Shown: positions 10,226-22,596, counted from the stretch's first letter. The stretch is 64,000 bases of DNA from Fragum whitleyi (GCA_948146395.1 OX411543.1:30333558-30397557); one strand, 5' to 3'. A program made the numbers and translations. The notes: generated by a model not told the origin, from the sequence alone.

Positions 10226-12421
10226 CTTTGATCCCATTTTCTTGGAACATAAAGCAAGAGCAAATCTCACTCTTCAAAATTTTAATCCGATTCAGGAAGC
10301 TGATGAGGGTAAGAATTTACCCTTCAATGCTGAATTTACTATGTTTGAATTGGACCAAGCATTACGAGACTGCAAAAATGGAGCCCCTGGCGAAGATGAA
10401 ATTCATTATTCAGTCCTCAAACATTTGTCATCTAATGCTAAATCTGAACTCTTAAATCTATTCAACAAATCATGGAAAACGGGTAAAACTCCTGACTCAT
10501 GGCATGAAGCAATAATTATCCCTCTACTAAAGCCCAATAAACCTAAAAATGACCCATCTTCTTATAGGCCCATATCACTCACAAGTACCTTCACAAAACT
10601 TATGCAAAAAATGATAAAACCAAGATTATGCAATCATTTAGAAAAGAACAATTTAATATCAAAGTACCAATCAGGCTGTAGACAAGGACATTCATGTGAT
10701 GATAACCTAGCAAGACTACAAAAGGCCCTAAATTCAATTGAAAACTGGAGCAAAGAAAATGGTTTTCTTATAAATCCTACTAAAACGCAAGTAGTTATTT
10801 TCCATCTTAAATCGAATTTATCCGCACCAGAAAATAAGCCTGGTTTTCCAAAACTGAAATTAGGCAAAAATGTGCTTCAATATAGCCAATCTGCGACTTT
10901 TTTGGGGCTCACTTTTGATAAGTATTTGAAATGGCAAGAGCATATTGATAATCTTACCAAAAGAATAGATAAAGACATCAATCTCCTACGTTCAATCAAA
11001 GGACATAGCTGGGGATCGGACAAAAAATCGCTCTTTAATATCTATCAAAGTTTAATTAAATCAAAACTTAATTACTGCTCTATTGTTTACAATTCTGCAA
11101 CAAACAGTGAACTAGATAAACTTCAAAAAATTCAGAACAAGGCCCTTCGAGTCATTACAAATTGCCCCAAACATACACCCATTAATACATTGATTGCTGA
11201 ATGTAGCGAGCTACCGTTGCATTTACATAGAGAAGTAAATATGCTAAAATACTGGGCAAGATCTATTGGACATGGATCAAATCTGCCGATCAATGAAAAA
11301 ATTGAAGAAGACCCTATATTCCTCTTCAATCCCAAACATGTTAAATCAATTAAAAACCCTTATTCTCAGGAAATTCTGAACTTGACTTCAAAATATCATT
11401 TGAATGCAAATGATCTTACAAAGCCGTTTTATTCAGATTCCTCAGCAATGAAAAAAACAAACATTGACTTCGAACTAACAAAACACATATCGAAAAAGGA
11501 GAACCCTGAGCATCATTTGCACAAGACAAAGGAGCATATATCTAGGTACAGAAACTATATGAAAATATATACTGATAGAAGCAAAGATCAAGAAAGGAGC
11601 TTAGCAGGAGCTGGTATAGTTATTTTTGACGAACAAAATTCTGTTTTATTAAATAAGGGCTTAAAGATTGACCATAGGGTATCAATATATACGTGTGAAA
11701 TGAGCGCTATAAACTATGCACTCGAGTGGCTGAAGACTAGGGACTCAAATTTATTCAAAACACCAAAGATGTCTATTTTTTCCGACTCGCTTAGCACATT
11801 GCAATCTATGCAGTCAGGCAGATCAAACTCACGACCAGAGTTACTGGATAGTATATTTAGCTCCATTACATTTTTAGAGGAAAAAGGTCTAGAAGTTACA
11901 TTTGTCTGGGTCCCAAGTCATGTAGGTATAATAGGAAATGAAATAGCGGATAAAACGGCAAAATCAGGATCACTATCAGGTCAAAAAATTGAAATAAAAA
12001 TAAGCGTAAAAGAAATGTACTTGTTCTTATCGAACAAAAAGCTAAAGAAGAGTTCAGAAAAATCGACTTATCCAAATTCGGATTTTATGACCGCCCCTCA
12101 GCTATTACGGTATATAGCAAAAACAAAGTTGAAGATACAGTTTATACAAAACTAAGATTAAAAGTCAGTCGTCTTGGAGCTGAGCGATATCCGAGAACAA
12201 ATTGTGAACATTGCGGAGAAATAGAGTCCTTTGAACATGTTTTCTTCGAATGTCCATATTACAGTGAAAAAAGGGTAAGTTTAAGAAATGAACTTCTTAG
12301 TATAGATATACCGGTAATAAATCGTAAATCTCTGTTATTCCCAGAGAATAAAATAGCGGTTAAGACAAGAAACGCTATGTTAAAGTATCTCAAAAACATT
12401 GATTTAACAAATAAATTGTAG
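10223..12421 (+). pseudogene. LINE ORF2 fragment with RNase H (I/Jockey-like), RT core deleted
   Basis: A long open frame (to 12155) encodes the C-terminal part of a non-LTR reverse transcriptase. Visible are KNGAPGEDEIHYSVLK and SYRPISLTSTFTKLMQK (fingers), then a jump from DDNLARLQKAL directly to IENWSKENGFLINPTKTQ, so the palm with the catalytic Asp boxes (AFD..., YADD) is missing in frame. An RNase H domain follows: YTDRS (usually YTDGS), CEMSAINYAL, FSDSLSTL and VPSHVGIIGNEIADKTA. Near 12,010 the frame shifts, and the tail with CEHCGEIESFEHVFFECPYY runs on to TAG at 12419-12421. It is 5'-truncated and sits inside the split LTR. Clade placement is by motif only. Confidence 0.85.
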
Positions 12422-13344
12422 GTATATTGTTGGAAAGTTAAAAAAAAAAGATAATTGTATTAACCCTTTTCCTGTTGAAGATGAAAATTATCCCGGACAA
12501 AATGCTCGAATTTCAGACATCCAAATCAGTATTGCCCTTTTTTACGGGACAGCTGGATTGCAGGCGGACGAAATGGACTAGGATCAGACTGCATATTTGT
12601 GCTGACTGATCTTAGGATAAAATGACTGCCTGGGCTCTATATGCAATGAGAGTTTGTAATTAAAGGCTTCAGGAGGGTTAAAATAATTTTAGTAATGAAA
12701 ATGGAAATAATAGAAACTATAAAGAGGGAAGATACAGATTATGTTGCAATGAATTAGGGGGGAAGGAGGTCAGCATGTGGCTGCTCCGAAACCAAATTGT
12801 CTCTCAAATCTCTCCTTTATTAAAAAATAAATATATAAAATCACTTAAGTCAATCAAGTCTAATATCACTACCTAACTAAGCACATATGGAATGTACGAA
12901 TCAGCAACCAACCAAAGCTTTCATTTAATCCCATTATAATATTAATGCGCTAGCTTTGTTTTGGGTGTTTGATAGATAAATGAAAGAAATCACACATCAA
13001 TGTAACACCTTTGTCCTAAGATTAAGTTACAAACACAGCTGTCCAAGTGATCAGATAAGCAATTATGACATAATGATAAACTGAGAATGTTTAATAGCTT
13101 AATAAACCGCAGGGACCCTGTTAATCCATATTACTGGCATTGACTTTAATTTAAGCTATCAATCTCACATCGATACAAAAATGATTATCACATTTATCCA
13201 ATTTATAATTCCTCTATTGGAATGTATATGAAGCATTTGCCCCCACCCATTTTAGACCATAATTTAGGAAAGCGAGACAATTAAATAACCCATTAACCAT
13301 CCATGTATATAATATTAATAATTAAAAAAAAATAAATAAAAAAG
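12422..13344. other. LINE 3' flank, no gene
   Basis: Begins with a short A-run near 12,440. No second gene or polyadenylation-defined 3' end could be fixed. Confidence 0.45.
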
Positions 13345-13640
13345 TTGAAATATTTATCCCTCCTTTACCGAAATGATATACCAGACTGACTAAAGCAGCT
13401 GGCTAACTATGTACACCATGTTAAGTTTAAGTTGAAATATTTGTCCCTCCTTAACCGATATGATATACCAGACTGACTGAAGCAGCTGGTTAACTATGTA
13501 TACTATGTTTTGTTGAAAATAGAAAATAAGAGAAGAAAAAAAAAAGTTTGAAATATTTGTCCCTACTTTACCGATATGATTTACCAGACTGACTGAAGCA
13601 GCTGGTTAACCATGTACCCTATGTTAAGTTGAATATCCAA
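13345..13640 (+). repeat. Minisatellite, three units of ~87 bp
   Basis: Units start TTGAAATATTT at 13345, 13432 and 13548, and contain CCAGACTGACTRAAGCAGCT and GTTAACTATGTA. The second and third are separated by an extra A-rich stretch of about 29 bp. Confidence 0.8.
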
Positions 13641-13710
13641 TAAATGTTCACACATGCAATAATATAAAATAAAAATGATTATAATGACATGATAGGAAAA
13701 TATATATGTT

Positions 13711-14095
13711 GAAAACCAGTCTGTCTTATACGCCGAGAATCCCCTGTTGGGAGCTTCCAATCATAGTATGAAGTGGTAATAAGCTAGGCTAAAAAAAAAT
13801 TGCGCATGTAAATAATGATGCATTACAAATATAATAAAAATGATAAATAAAGAAACCAGTTTGTCTTATACGCCGAGAATCCCTCTGTTGGGTGCTTCAG
13901 GTCATAGTATGGAGTGGTAATAAGTCAGATTGAAGAATCGCGCACGTATTTAATGATGTAAAGCATATTTGATAAAAATGATAAATAAGGACATATACGT
14001 ATGAAAACCAGTTTGTCATATACGCCGAGAATCCCTCTGTTGGGAGCTCCGCTAAAAATACGGAGTGGTAATAGGACAGGGTTAAAATACACACA
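13711..14095 (+). repeat. Minisatellite, three units of ~140-150 bp
   Basis: Units start near 13711, 13852 and 14003 with GAAACCAGT and share TATACGCCGAGAATCCC, TGTTGGGAGCT and GGAGTGGTAATA. It directly follows another three-unit array with a different sequence. Confidence 0.8.
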
Positions 14096-14192
14096 AGTAA
14101 TGTACATAGAATTTGCCGGTGTCAAAAATGATGCCTTTTTTCGGTGGTGGTAATATTTTGTTTATATGTATGTAATATGCTGAACCTAAAAA

Positions 14193-14245
14193 ACACACAC
14201 AAAAAAAAAAAAAAAAAAAAAAACGCAAAAAAGGGGGGGGGGGTG
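14193..14245 (+). repeat. A-rich then G-rich homopolymer tract
   Basis: A long A run interrupted by CGC is followed by G9. It could be a retroposon tail but no source element is identified. Confidence 0.5.
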
Positions 14246-14691
14246 GTGGAATGAAACACTACTATAAACAAACAATGGTTTTGATATCTGAACTTGTGTA
14301 AACTGAATAAATTCGATTGATATAATCTTCTATATCATTATACAATTTTATCATAATCAAAAGAAAGCGAGAGAATGAAAGCAATGATTGAGGACCTATA
14401 AAAGCTCCTCAGCATAATGAATGATTTCTTATCATTCACAACACTCCCGTAACAACGATTAATTTGGGTACTAACATCGGCTAAATTAGCACTAAGTACC
14501 CATTACTTTGGGCTTCAAAATTCCCAATTTGGTTTATCTGAACTCATAGCATCATTTCTTATCACAAATTCAATCATTTTAGAATAACAAATCAATTCTT
14601 TAACAGGTTGACGGGTTGCAACCTGGGGTCCATACCATATATGCTTCGAGCACGGAGGGACCTTATAAAACTACAAACACACACACATAGC

Positions 14692-15019
14692 GTTGAGGAT
14701 CCTTTTCTCTGAATGGATCACGGCTTTCTGTGTGCTCGGCTCGTTACAATTGGTGGCAGCGGTGGGATAATGACAATTGCCAGACCGGAGTTGCCTTACC
14801 CACGGGTCTCCCAGGCCAAGACTCGGGACGAGTCTTCTCGGAGGGGAGAGTAATGTAACGGTTTAAAGGGAGGTAATATGCATTGGATGTGCAAATGAGA
14901 GAGACCTGCCCTTAGTTAAATGGCTATTTGAAGCCTATATAGACAGAGTCGACCCATTTAGGGTTGAGGATCCTTTTCTCTGAATGGATCACTTCTTTCT
15001 ACGTGCTCGGTTCGGTACA
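14692..15019 (+). mobile_element. TRIM-like miniature LTR element: end of 5' LTR, PBS, PPT, complete 3' LTR
   Basis: 14692-14748 is the last part of the 5' LTR, ending GTTACA. It is followed at once by ATTGGTGGCAGCGGTGGGAT, the arrangement of a primer-binding site as in Ty3-type elements. Only 105 bp later comes a purine run GAGGGGAGAG (polypurine tract) and the complete 3' LTR 14854-15019. That LTR starts TGTAACGG, ends GGTACA, is 166 bp long, and holds CTATATAG as a possible TATA box. There is no coding capacity. Target-site duplication is unclear: flanks read ACACTT and CTTTT. Confidence 0.8.
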
Positions 15020-16350
15020 CTTTTAACAGCATGTCATATAGTAATGGTTGCAACACCTACACATTGATTTCCCACCACTATTACCACATCCTCTGAGCAT
15101 CCAGTGTTTTATTGCACTTAGGCTTATGATTATCAACAATTAACCAAACGGCGAAATTTTGGAGTGATTCAATTTGAAAAGAGTTGCAGACGACAAAATA
15201 TATTATATTAACCCTTTCTCAAACAACAACATTTTTTCACTTTCAATTTCAAACCCTTCAGAATCAAAATCAAAAGTCAATTTCCAGTTCAAGATGTATC
15301 AATTGTCAAATGTTATTCATAGAGAATATCAAGTTAAAACAAAAACCTGGTTCAAATTCCTGATAATGTTCATTAGTGCATGTAGATCTAGTTTTTGTTT
15401 CAAACTTCAATGATCAAGACAATTCATATTAATATAAGTATTGGTCCAAGCAATTGGACAGATATGCAAAGTATAAACACTACAAAAAATCAACATCTGA
15501 ATAATCGTATATTTAAAAAAAAACAAACAAAAAAAAACACGAGCTTATCACTTCAGCTCAAAACGAAAGTAAAACCTAGCTGACTGATTTGACATGGATG
15601 TTCAGAATTTAATTCCGTTCGCAAATAGCACTCTTGAATTCTTATCAACAATATCTTTACTTGACCGGTTCAATGTAAACCGATATCGTGTAGTTAGCAT
15701 TGAAAAGTTGTGTACTGGATTATCAAAATCGTAGTATCATGAAACCGGTTACAAAATAAAATTAGGTCAAAACAATGGAAGCCCACGGCTCAAGCACTAT
15801 CAGAATTTTTTTTTATATAAACTGCACACGCACTAATTAATTCATCAAATACATTGAACGAATATTTGTGTGGAAGTGAAATACAAAGCGGTACCGTTTT
15901 TGTGTACATGTATAAATCTGGGGCGTCAATCTTTCCAATATGGCGGCCTACGGCTACGGCTTGAGAATCGCTAGAAAGATGTTTTTGAAAGGCTTAATCA
16001 ATGATGTGGATGGAAGTTTTCCGTTAAGTAAAACGTTGATTGATGAATAAATAAGAACAGACGGACAAGCAAAAACAATTTGTCTACTCACCTAGTGATT
16101 AAACGTGCAATACAAAGATCGATGATTTTCCTGACAATAAAACGAGTAGAATCCTCGGCGTACTAATTTTGCAACTCAAATTTACTTTTGACATCAAGAT
16201 ATCCATTATGAAGTTTTCCTAAGATTGTGTTTATCTTCAAAAGAAAAAATATAAGTCAAAGTATTACATTAAACAAACAAAATAGCTGCTTTTTTAAACT
16301 ATCTGCACTAGTTTTTGGTGTCATTGGGTCCGGTGCAAAGAGATAGAGTA
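15020..16350. other. No supported gene
   Basis: AT-rich, short unrelated frames on both strands. Nothing recognised. Confidence 0.5.
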
Positions 16351-16381
16351 AAGTCCAGAAGAAAAAGGAGTTAATGGCCGA

Positions 16382-17199
16382 TGGAATTACTTTGAGGCAG
16401 GCCACGGGAAAGGCCCCTGTGACGGACTGGGAGGAGTCGCAAAACGCCAAGATGCAGAAGCCATAAAACAAGGGAAAGCTTGCATACAAGATGCAAAGGA
16501 TTTTTTCACCTGGGCAATAGCGAACCAAAAGTCAATCAAATACAGATTTTATTCAAATGAATAGTATGAAATCACAAGCAACAGAATTACGCAAAATCCA
16601 ATAAAACCAATACCTGGAACTATTAAACTCCATGCTATTCTTGTAGATAATGGACAAATGTATACTGCTGAAACATCATGCTACTGCCCAGGGTGTTTAC
16701 AAGGTCTAGAAGGCACTCTCTGCGAATCATGGACAAAAGTTTTGAGAGTGGACACAAACATCGATCTAGAAGCAAATAACGATCAAGAATCGGTAAACAT
16801 CCAAACAGACACAGATAATCCTGACTTAACAAACCCAATTACAACGGATCAACAATTACAAATAAAAGACATAGAGCAAGGAGTGTTCATTGCCGCCTTA
16901 TACGAGAGAAATGGTACATCGGACAGATAATTGACATTGATCTTGATGACAGTACAATCCATACAAAGTTCATGAAAGAAGCAAAAACAAAACAAACGTC
17001 TTTATTTCAGTGGCCTGCTAAGGAAGTTACACTATGGATAAACTTGGATGACGTGCTTTGCAAAACAGAGGAACCAATTGGCACAGGAAAACGCTTGCGC
17101 ATTTTCAAATTACTACCTACTGATCTTGAATTGTTGAAGCAATATATAGTTAAAACTCATAAGATACGTTACAAGACATTTTCATCAGATTATTTTTAA
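16382..17199 (+). pseudogene. Broken copy of a mollusc repetitive ORF with HGKGPCDGLGG motif
   Basis: From 16382 the frame reads FEAGHGKGPCDGLGGVAKR, then ACIQDAKDFFTWAI, an in-frame TAG at about 16560, and IPGTIKLHAI, CYCPGC and FIAALYE to 16930. A frameshift near 16,908 moves the sense to WYIGQIIDIDLDD, FQWPAKEVTLWINLDDVLC and TGKRLRIFKLLPTDLE, ending at 17199. I recognise the order HGKG..DG.GG..KR, Cys pair, KWYIG, F.WP and W...DILC as a family of uncharacterised proteins very common in molluscs and other marine invertebrates; its function is not known to me and it behaves like a repetitive or mobile ORF. One stop and one frameshift make it a pseudogene. Confidence 0.7.
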
Positions 17200-17883
17200 G
17201 ATTAGTGATGCGATTAGACGCTATACTATTATTCATATTTCAGTTGTTTTTTATATTCAAAAAGTGTTTGAAGACAATAGTTTAGAATAGAATTTGGTGT
17301 TATAATCACATTACAATAATTAAATCCAAACAGTTCCTCAATGAATTTATTTACTTATCCCTAATTTGAACCGTTTTTTTAGATAAGACCCTGAAACAAC
17401 CAATTCTTTAGATTAAACTAAAATATTAAGTAACCCACTAATTTTCATTTAAATTGATATAGAATTGTGACGTTTTAGCCATTGATATCGATTTTGTTCT
17501 GTGCATAAGATACGTTACGAAATAGTTCAATTCCTGATGTCAATTTTTGAAGCGATATGGATGAGAATAATTAAAATTTTGTGTCATAACACATTTAAGT
17601 AGTTCCAAACCCTCTTTTTAAACATACTACTTTACTGATTTAGATGAGCTTTGCTTCTTTTATCTAAACCAACAAACAAAGAAAAAAAAATAAAGTAAAA
17701 ACTCTATTCTTGTTTAAACTTAAATGACACACAAAATTGGAAAAATAGAAAATTGTTCTTTATCTTATTTTACACTGAGCATTTAATCACATGGACACTT
17801 GTTGTAGTTTGTGTCATATCATCAAGAGGCAAAACAAATTAGTAAACAGGGATACAAAACAGCATAACGTATCTTATGGTGAA
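17157..17883. repeat. CATAAGATACGTTA repeats in direct and inverted orientation
   Basis: CATAAGATACGTTAC occurs at 17159 and 17504 and inverted as TAACGTATCTTATG at about 17866-17879. The outer pair could be short TIRs of a MITE of about 375 or 720 bp. No clear target duplication was found. Confidence 0.45.
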
Positions 17884-18177
17884 AAGATGGTCACGTTCTT
17901 TAGGTCCAATTTTTTTTTTGAGGTTTTGTTTTGGGTACACTGAAATTGAATTCTGTAAATTCAAATGACACTTTGTATCTTTGATATAATAAAAATGATT
18001 TAGATAATGGTTTATCTTTTAGCCATCTGGTTTTGGAATTGTGCAGTTATTTGTAGAATGAATGTTTACCTTTATCTTGTTGAAATTTGCTCATTTCACG
18101 ATACTTCTGATCAGTGGGACGGGAGCCAGTCAGTGACGGGACAACACGAGACTACGGAAGGCGATGCCGAGATTTTA
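17884..18177. other. No supported gene
   Basis: No recognisable product or repeat. Confidence 0.45.
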
Positions 18178-20370
18178 ATTCAAATTCAAATTCCTTTATT
18201 GGTTTAAAAAAATCCAGTTATAGGATTGTCACCAAGAACATACATACAATAAACATACAAGACAGAACTTATCAAAAGGTATATATCAGACGGGTATATA
18301 ATCTAAGATAAAAGACCGATATAAAATATCAGCATACATATCGAGAGCCAGGGTCAAATCATGATAATGTAATTCAAAATCATTGCAACTAGAGCTAGAA
18401 AAAAGCAGTTATTGCTATGCTTAAGAATCACACTCATAATACTTGCCCAAAGTTAATCTTTTTTTTTTTTGTTATATATATATAAAATTAATTTCACGGT
18501 ATTTATGACCAATTATAAAGGTAACGATGACCCTATACAAATGCATATATTATAAAATGTTTGCATTCAATAAGTTTATAAACAAAAATAAAACTGAATA
18601 AGTAAATAAATCTAAGCCTTATAAAGACCTAAAGAAGCAGCATATAACAATTTTTATTTTCATATTTATCTACTAATTAATTTATTTTATTTCCTTTTTT
18701 TCCCTTCTTTTTTTTAAGCAGAAAACAAAGACAAAATGAACAATTTGCGTCTAGGAAGATCTGCTCTATTTTCATAATAAGGGTCAACAAAGTTTAGCAA
18801 AAAGCAAGTTTTCTTTACAAAGAAGATGGATATACAGTGTACATACTAAGGTCTCCGAATTAATACACTGAAAGGAAAGGAAACTCAAGAGTTTGCAGCT
18901 GTTTTTGCGAGTAGATTATCTCTTTCTTCAAACTTTTTGTGAACATAAGATATACAAGTTTGCAACACATCACATTCATTCATTTGTAAAATGTATCTAA
19001 ATTTATCATCATCATTCATGATTCTAAAAGAAGGTATGATGCCTTCTACCTCAGCAAAGAATATTTTCCTGCTATCTGATAAAGACTGGCATTGTAATAA
19101 GAAGTGGGCTTCAATTTCAACTTGTGATTTACAAAGAGGACAAATTCTGTCTATGAAAGGTTTCTTTTGGTGCCTACCCTTTTCAATTTGAAGATTATGT
19201 GCACTTACACGAAATTTGGCAAATGATGTAATTTGTTCTCTGGGCAAATCATTTATGCGCAAATACATTTCTTTCTTATAATTCATCTTAAACTTGCTGA
19301 AGGTTCTAAGTTTGTTATTGCTATCATCAAACATACATTTTTTCCAATAATGTACATAAGATTCTTTTAGTTTGTTATAAATTGAATTTTTCAGTTTATT
19401 TTTGGAGAATGTGAAGTGATTGTTCCATACATGTTCAAATCCAATAACCTTCATAAATAATTTGAATTTACTTGCGAAACCTTTGGGAAGGGGGCAACTA
19501 TCTAAATATGATTTGTATGCAAGAAAATTCTGATTTAAATTAATCGGATGTGTCCAAAAGGCATAAGAATATTTCAAACCGTATACAGCCAAAGGAAAGA
19601 TTCCAAATTCTAATCTTACTGAATTATTGCTTGCATACTTGTTAACACCCATGACTGATTTCAAAAATCGAACTTGATTTTTTTCTTGTTTTAGCAGATC
19701 ATATCTATGTTCAAAACTAATTAAATTATCTTTATTTACAATAAAATCTAAAGACAATACTTCACTACAATATAAAAGTATTGGTTTGACACAATGTTCA
19801 TACACTTTCAAATATAAATCAGTATTATTGTTTTCTCCAACCAAAGCTTTTTTAATACTAAATGTTGCTTTTAGTGCTTTGTTGCACAAATACTTAATGG
19901 CTTGAGTGAAAACACCGGATGCTCTGAAAATGATACCTAGATAGTTGTATTCCTGTACAATCTCAACCTCTGTTTGCATGTATTCGAATGAAAAACCTTT
20001 AAGAACTCTACCTGACTTGTTGAATATGATAACTTTTGTTTTAGAAATATTAACTGATAAATTCCATGAGAGTCAAAAATCTCCCAACTTATTCATAGCT
20101 GACTGAAGTCCTGTTGCAGTTTTAGAAATAAGTACAACATCATCAGCATATAGGAGGCTTGACAAATATGTATTATCTACAGTGACAGGATCACATGAAT
20201 TACCAAAAAAGCTATCTAAATCATTAAGGTATAAGGAGAATAATGTAGGTCTTAATATACATCCTTGTTTTACCCCAATTTTGGTCTCAAAACTTGCCCC
20301 TAGACCACTTTTTGTTTTCAAACAACATGACAAAGACGCATACATATCTATGGAACGCCACAGCTGTCAT
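18178..20370 (-). pseudogene. LINE reverse-transcriptase C-terminal half, 5'-truncated
   Basis: Read on the minus strand, 20345-20073 encodes GVKQGCILRPTLFSLYLNDL and then LLYADDVVLISKT, so the catalytic YADD box is present. An in-frame TGA at about 20,073 precedes LSWNLSVNISKTKVIIFNKSG, and the frame stays open to 18885 (364 residues). The end holds RICPLCKSQVEIEAHFLLQC, the C..C....H....C motif typical of many non-LTR ORF2 tails. At the 5' end a KAYDS remnant at about 20,360 (motif A) is joined to MYASLSCC with intervening residues missing. The 3' UTR runs to AATAAAGG and a GAATTTGAATTT-type tail near 18,180. No endonuclease is present. Clade not assigned. Confidence 0.85.
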
Positions 20371-22088
20371 ATGCTTTGAAGTGTAGTGTTAATATGCCCA
20401 ATTTCTATATTAAAATGTCTGAATCAAGTGTAATTATGCTCAAATGTAGTGTTGATTTGTCCGAACTATATCATATACTGTCAAAAGGAAGTCTGGTTAT
20501 ATGCAAAATGAGTATTGACTTGTCTATACGAAAACTCATCATCCCAAAAGGTACGTTGACTATGGCAACATTTTGTGCTGACCTGTCTTAACATTATCTG
20601 CTTGTGTCAAATGGTGGTGTCGTTAAGGAAAATCATGGTGTTGACTTGTCTTAGAATTACATTATTATTTGAAAACGTAGTGTAATTATGTCTAAATAAT
20701 GTGTTGGCTTGCCAATGCACTACCTTTGTATGTCAAGAGGAAGCATTGTTATGTCCAAATAACACAATGCTATATTCAAAAATGGTCTTATTATGTTAAA
20801 AGGTAATGTGGTTCTGTCAAAACAATAAGTTGACTTGTAAGAATATGGGTTAATTATGTCCAAATGTTGTGTCATTATGTTAAAGAAATGTGCTAACTTG
20901 TGTAAAAACGAGTTATTATGCAAATGGTCAAATTGATTATGTTCAAAAATAGCGTTAATTTGTCTACGTTTTATCTTATTTTGTTCAAAGGAAGTGTGGT
21001 CATGCCCAGATATCGCGTCGACTTGTCTATACAGTAGGTTATCATGTCGAATTGTAGTGTGATTAAGTCAAAACGTAGCGTTGACTGGTCAATGAATTAC
21101 TTAAGTATGTCAAAAGAAAGCATTGTTATGTCTAAATAACACAATGCTATATTCAAACATGGTCTTATTTTTTTAGAGGGTAATGTTGCTCTGTCAAAAC
21201 AATATGTTGACTTGTAAGAACATGGGTCTATTATGTCCAAATGTAGTGTCATTATGTTAAAGAAATGTGTTCTCTTGTGTAAAACCGAGTAACCAACTTT
21301 AGAGTAAGATTGATTTTGTTAAAAAATTGCGTTATTTTGTCAACGTTTTATCTTATTTTGTTCAAAGGAAGTGTAGTCATGCCCAAATATCGTGTTGACT
21401 TGTCTATACAGTATGTTATCATGTCGAATTGTAGTGTGATTTTGTCAAAACGTAGCGTTGACTGATCAATGAATTACTTAAGTATGTCAAAAGAAAGCAT
21501 TGTTATGCCCAAATAACGCAATGCTATATTAAAACATGGTCTTATTTTTTAAGAAGGAAATGTTGTTCTGTCAAAACAATTTGTTGACTTTTCAGAACAC
21601 GAGCTTATTATGTCCAAAGGCAGTATCATTATGTTAAAGAAATGTGTTAACTTGGGTAAAATCGAGTTATCATGCGAAGAGTAGGCTTGAGTTTGTTCAA
21701 ATATTGTGTTGATTTTTCTATGCATTAACTTATTTTGTTCAAGGGAAGTGTAGTCATGGCCAAACATCGTGTCGATTTGTCTATACAGTATGTTATCATA
21801 TCGAATTGTCGTGTGATTTAGTCAGAACGAAGCGTTAACTGGTCAATGCATTACTTTAGTACGTCAAAAGGAAGCATTGTTATGTCCAAATAACGCAATG
21901 CTATATTGGAACATGTTTATATTATGTTAGAAGGTAATGTGGTTCTGTCAAAACCAATATGATGACTTGTCAGAACATGGGCTTATTATGATGTCAAAAT
22001 GTAATGCCATGATGTTCAAGAAATGTGTTTATGTGTCTAAAAAACTAGTTACCATGCGAAGAGTAAGATTGATTTTGTTCAAATATTA
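20365..22088 (+). repeat. 21-bp satellite with 377-bp higher-order period
   Basis: The sequence breaks into 21-bp monomers close to TATGTCAAAATGTAGTGTTGA or CTTGTC-starting variants; near the start almost every monomer is exactly 21 bp. GCATTGTTATG recurs at 20743, 21120, 21497 and 21874, spacing 377 each time, which is 18 monomers less one base. Because 21 bp is seven codons, open frames here show 7-residue repeats (for example KCSVNMP, ESSVIML); these are by-products, not genes. The left edge abuts the truncated LINE. Confidence 0.9.
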
Positions 22089-22596
22089 CGTCAACACGAT
22101 ATTTGGGCATGACTACACTTCCTTTGAACAAAATAAGATAAAACGTTGACAAAATAACGCAATTTTTCAACAAAATCAATCTTACTCTAAAGTTGGTTAC
22201 TCGGTTTTACACAAGAGAACACATTTCTTGAACACCATGACATTACCTTAGGACATAATAAGCCCATTTTCTGACAAGTCAACACATTGTTTTTACAGAA
22301 CCACATTATTTTCTAAAATAAAAAGAGTATGTTTACATATATCAACGTGTATTCTGGGCATAACAATGCTTCCTTTTGATATAATAAGGCAATGCATTGA
22401 CCAGTCAACGCTACGTTTAGACTTAATCACACTACAATTCGACATGAAAACATACTTTAGAGACAAGTCGACACGATGTTTGGCCATGACTACACTTCCT
22501 TTTATCAAAATAAGTTAATGCATAGAAAAATCAGCATGATATTTGAACAAAACCAAGCCTACTCTTCGCATGATATCTCGATTTTGCCCAAGTTAA
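22089..22596 (-). repeat. Inverted block of the same 21-bp satellite
   Basis: From about 22,089 the satellite runs in reverse complement: the block around GTCAACACGATATTTGGGCA matches the complement of the forward unit at about 21,380, and the order of motifs is reversed to about 22,596. The junction lies between AAATATT and ACGTCAACAC. Confidence 0.88.

Noticed and set aside
20376..22508. Small heptad-repeat proteins on both strands
   Set aside because: By-products of the 21-bp satellite; open frames arise because 21 is a multiple of 3.
20365..22596. CRISPR array
   Set aside because: Monomers are contiguous without unique spacers, diverge steadily, and the host is an animal.
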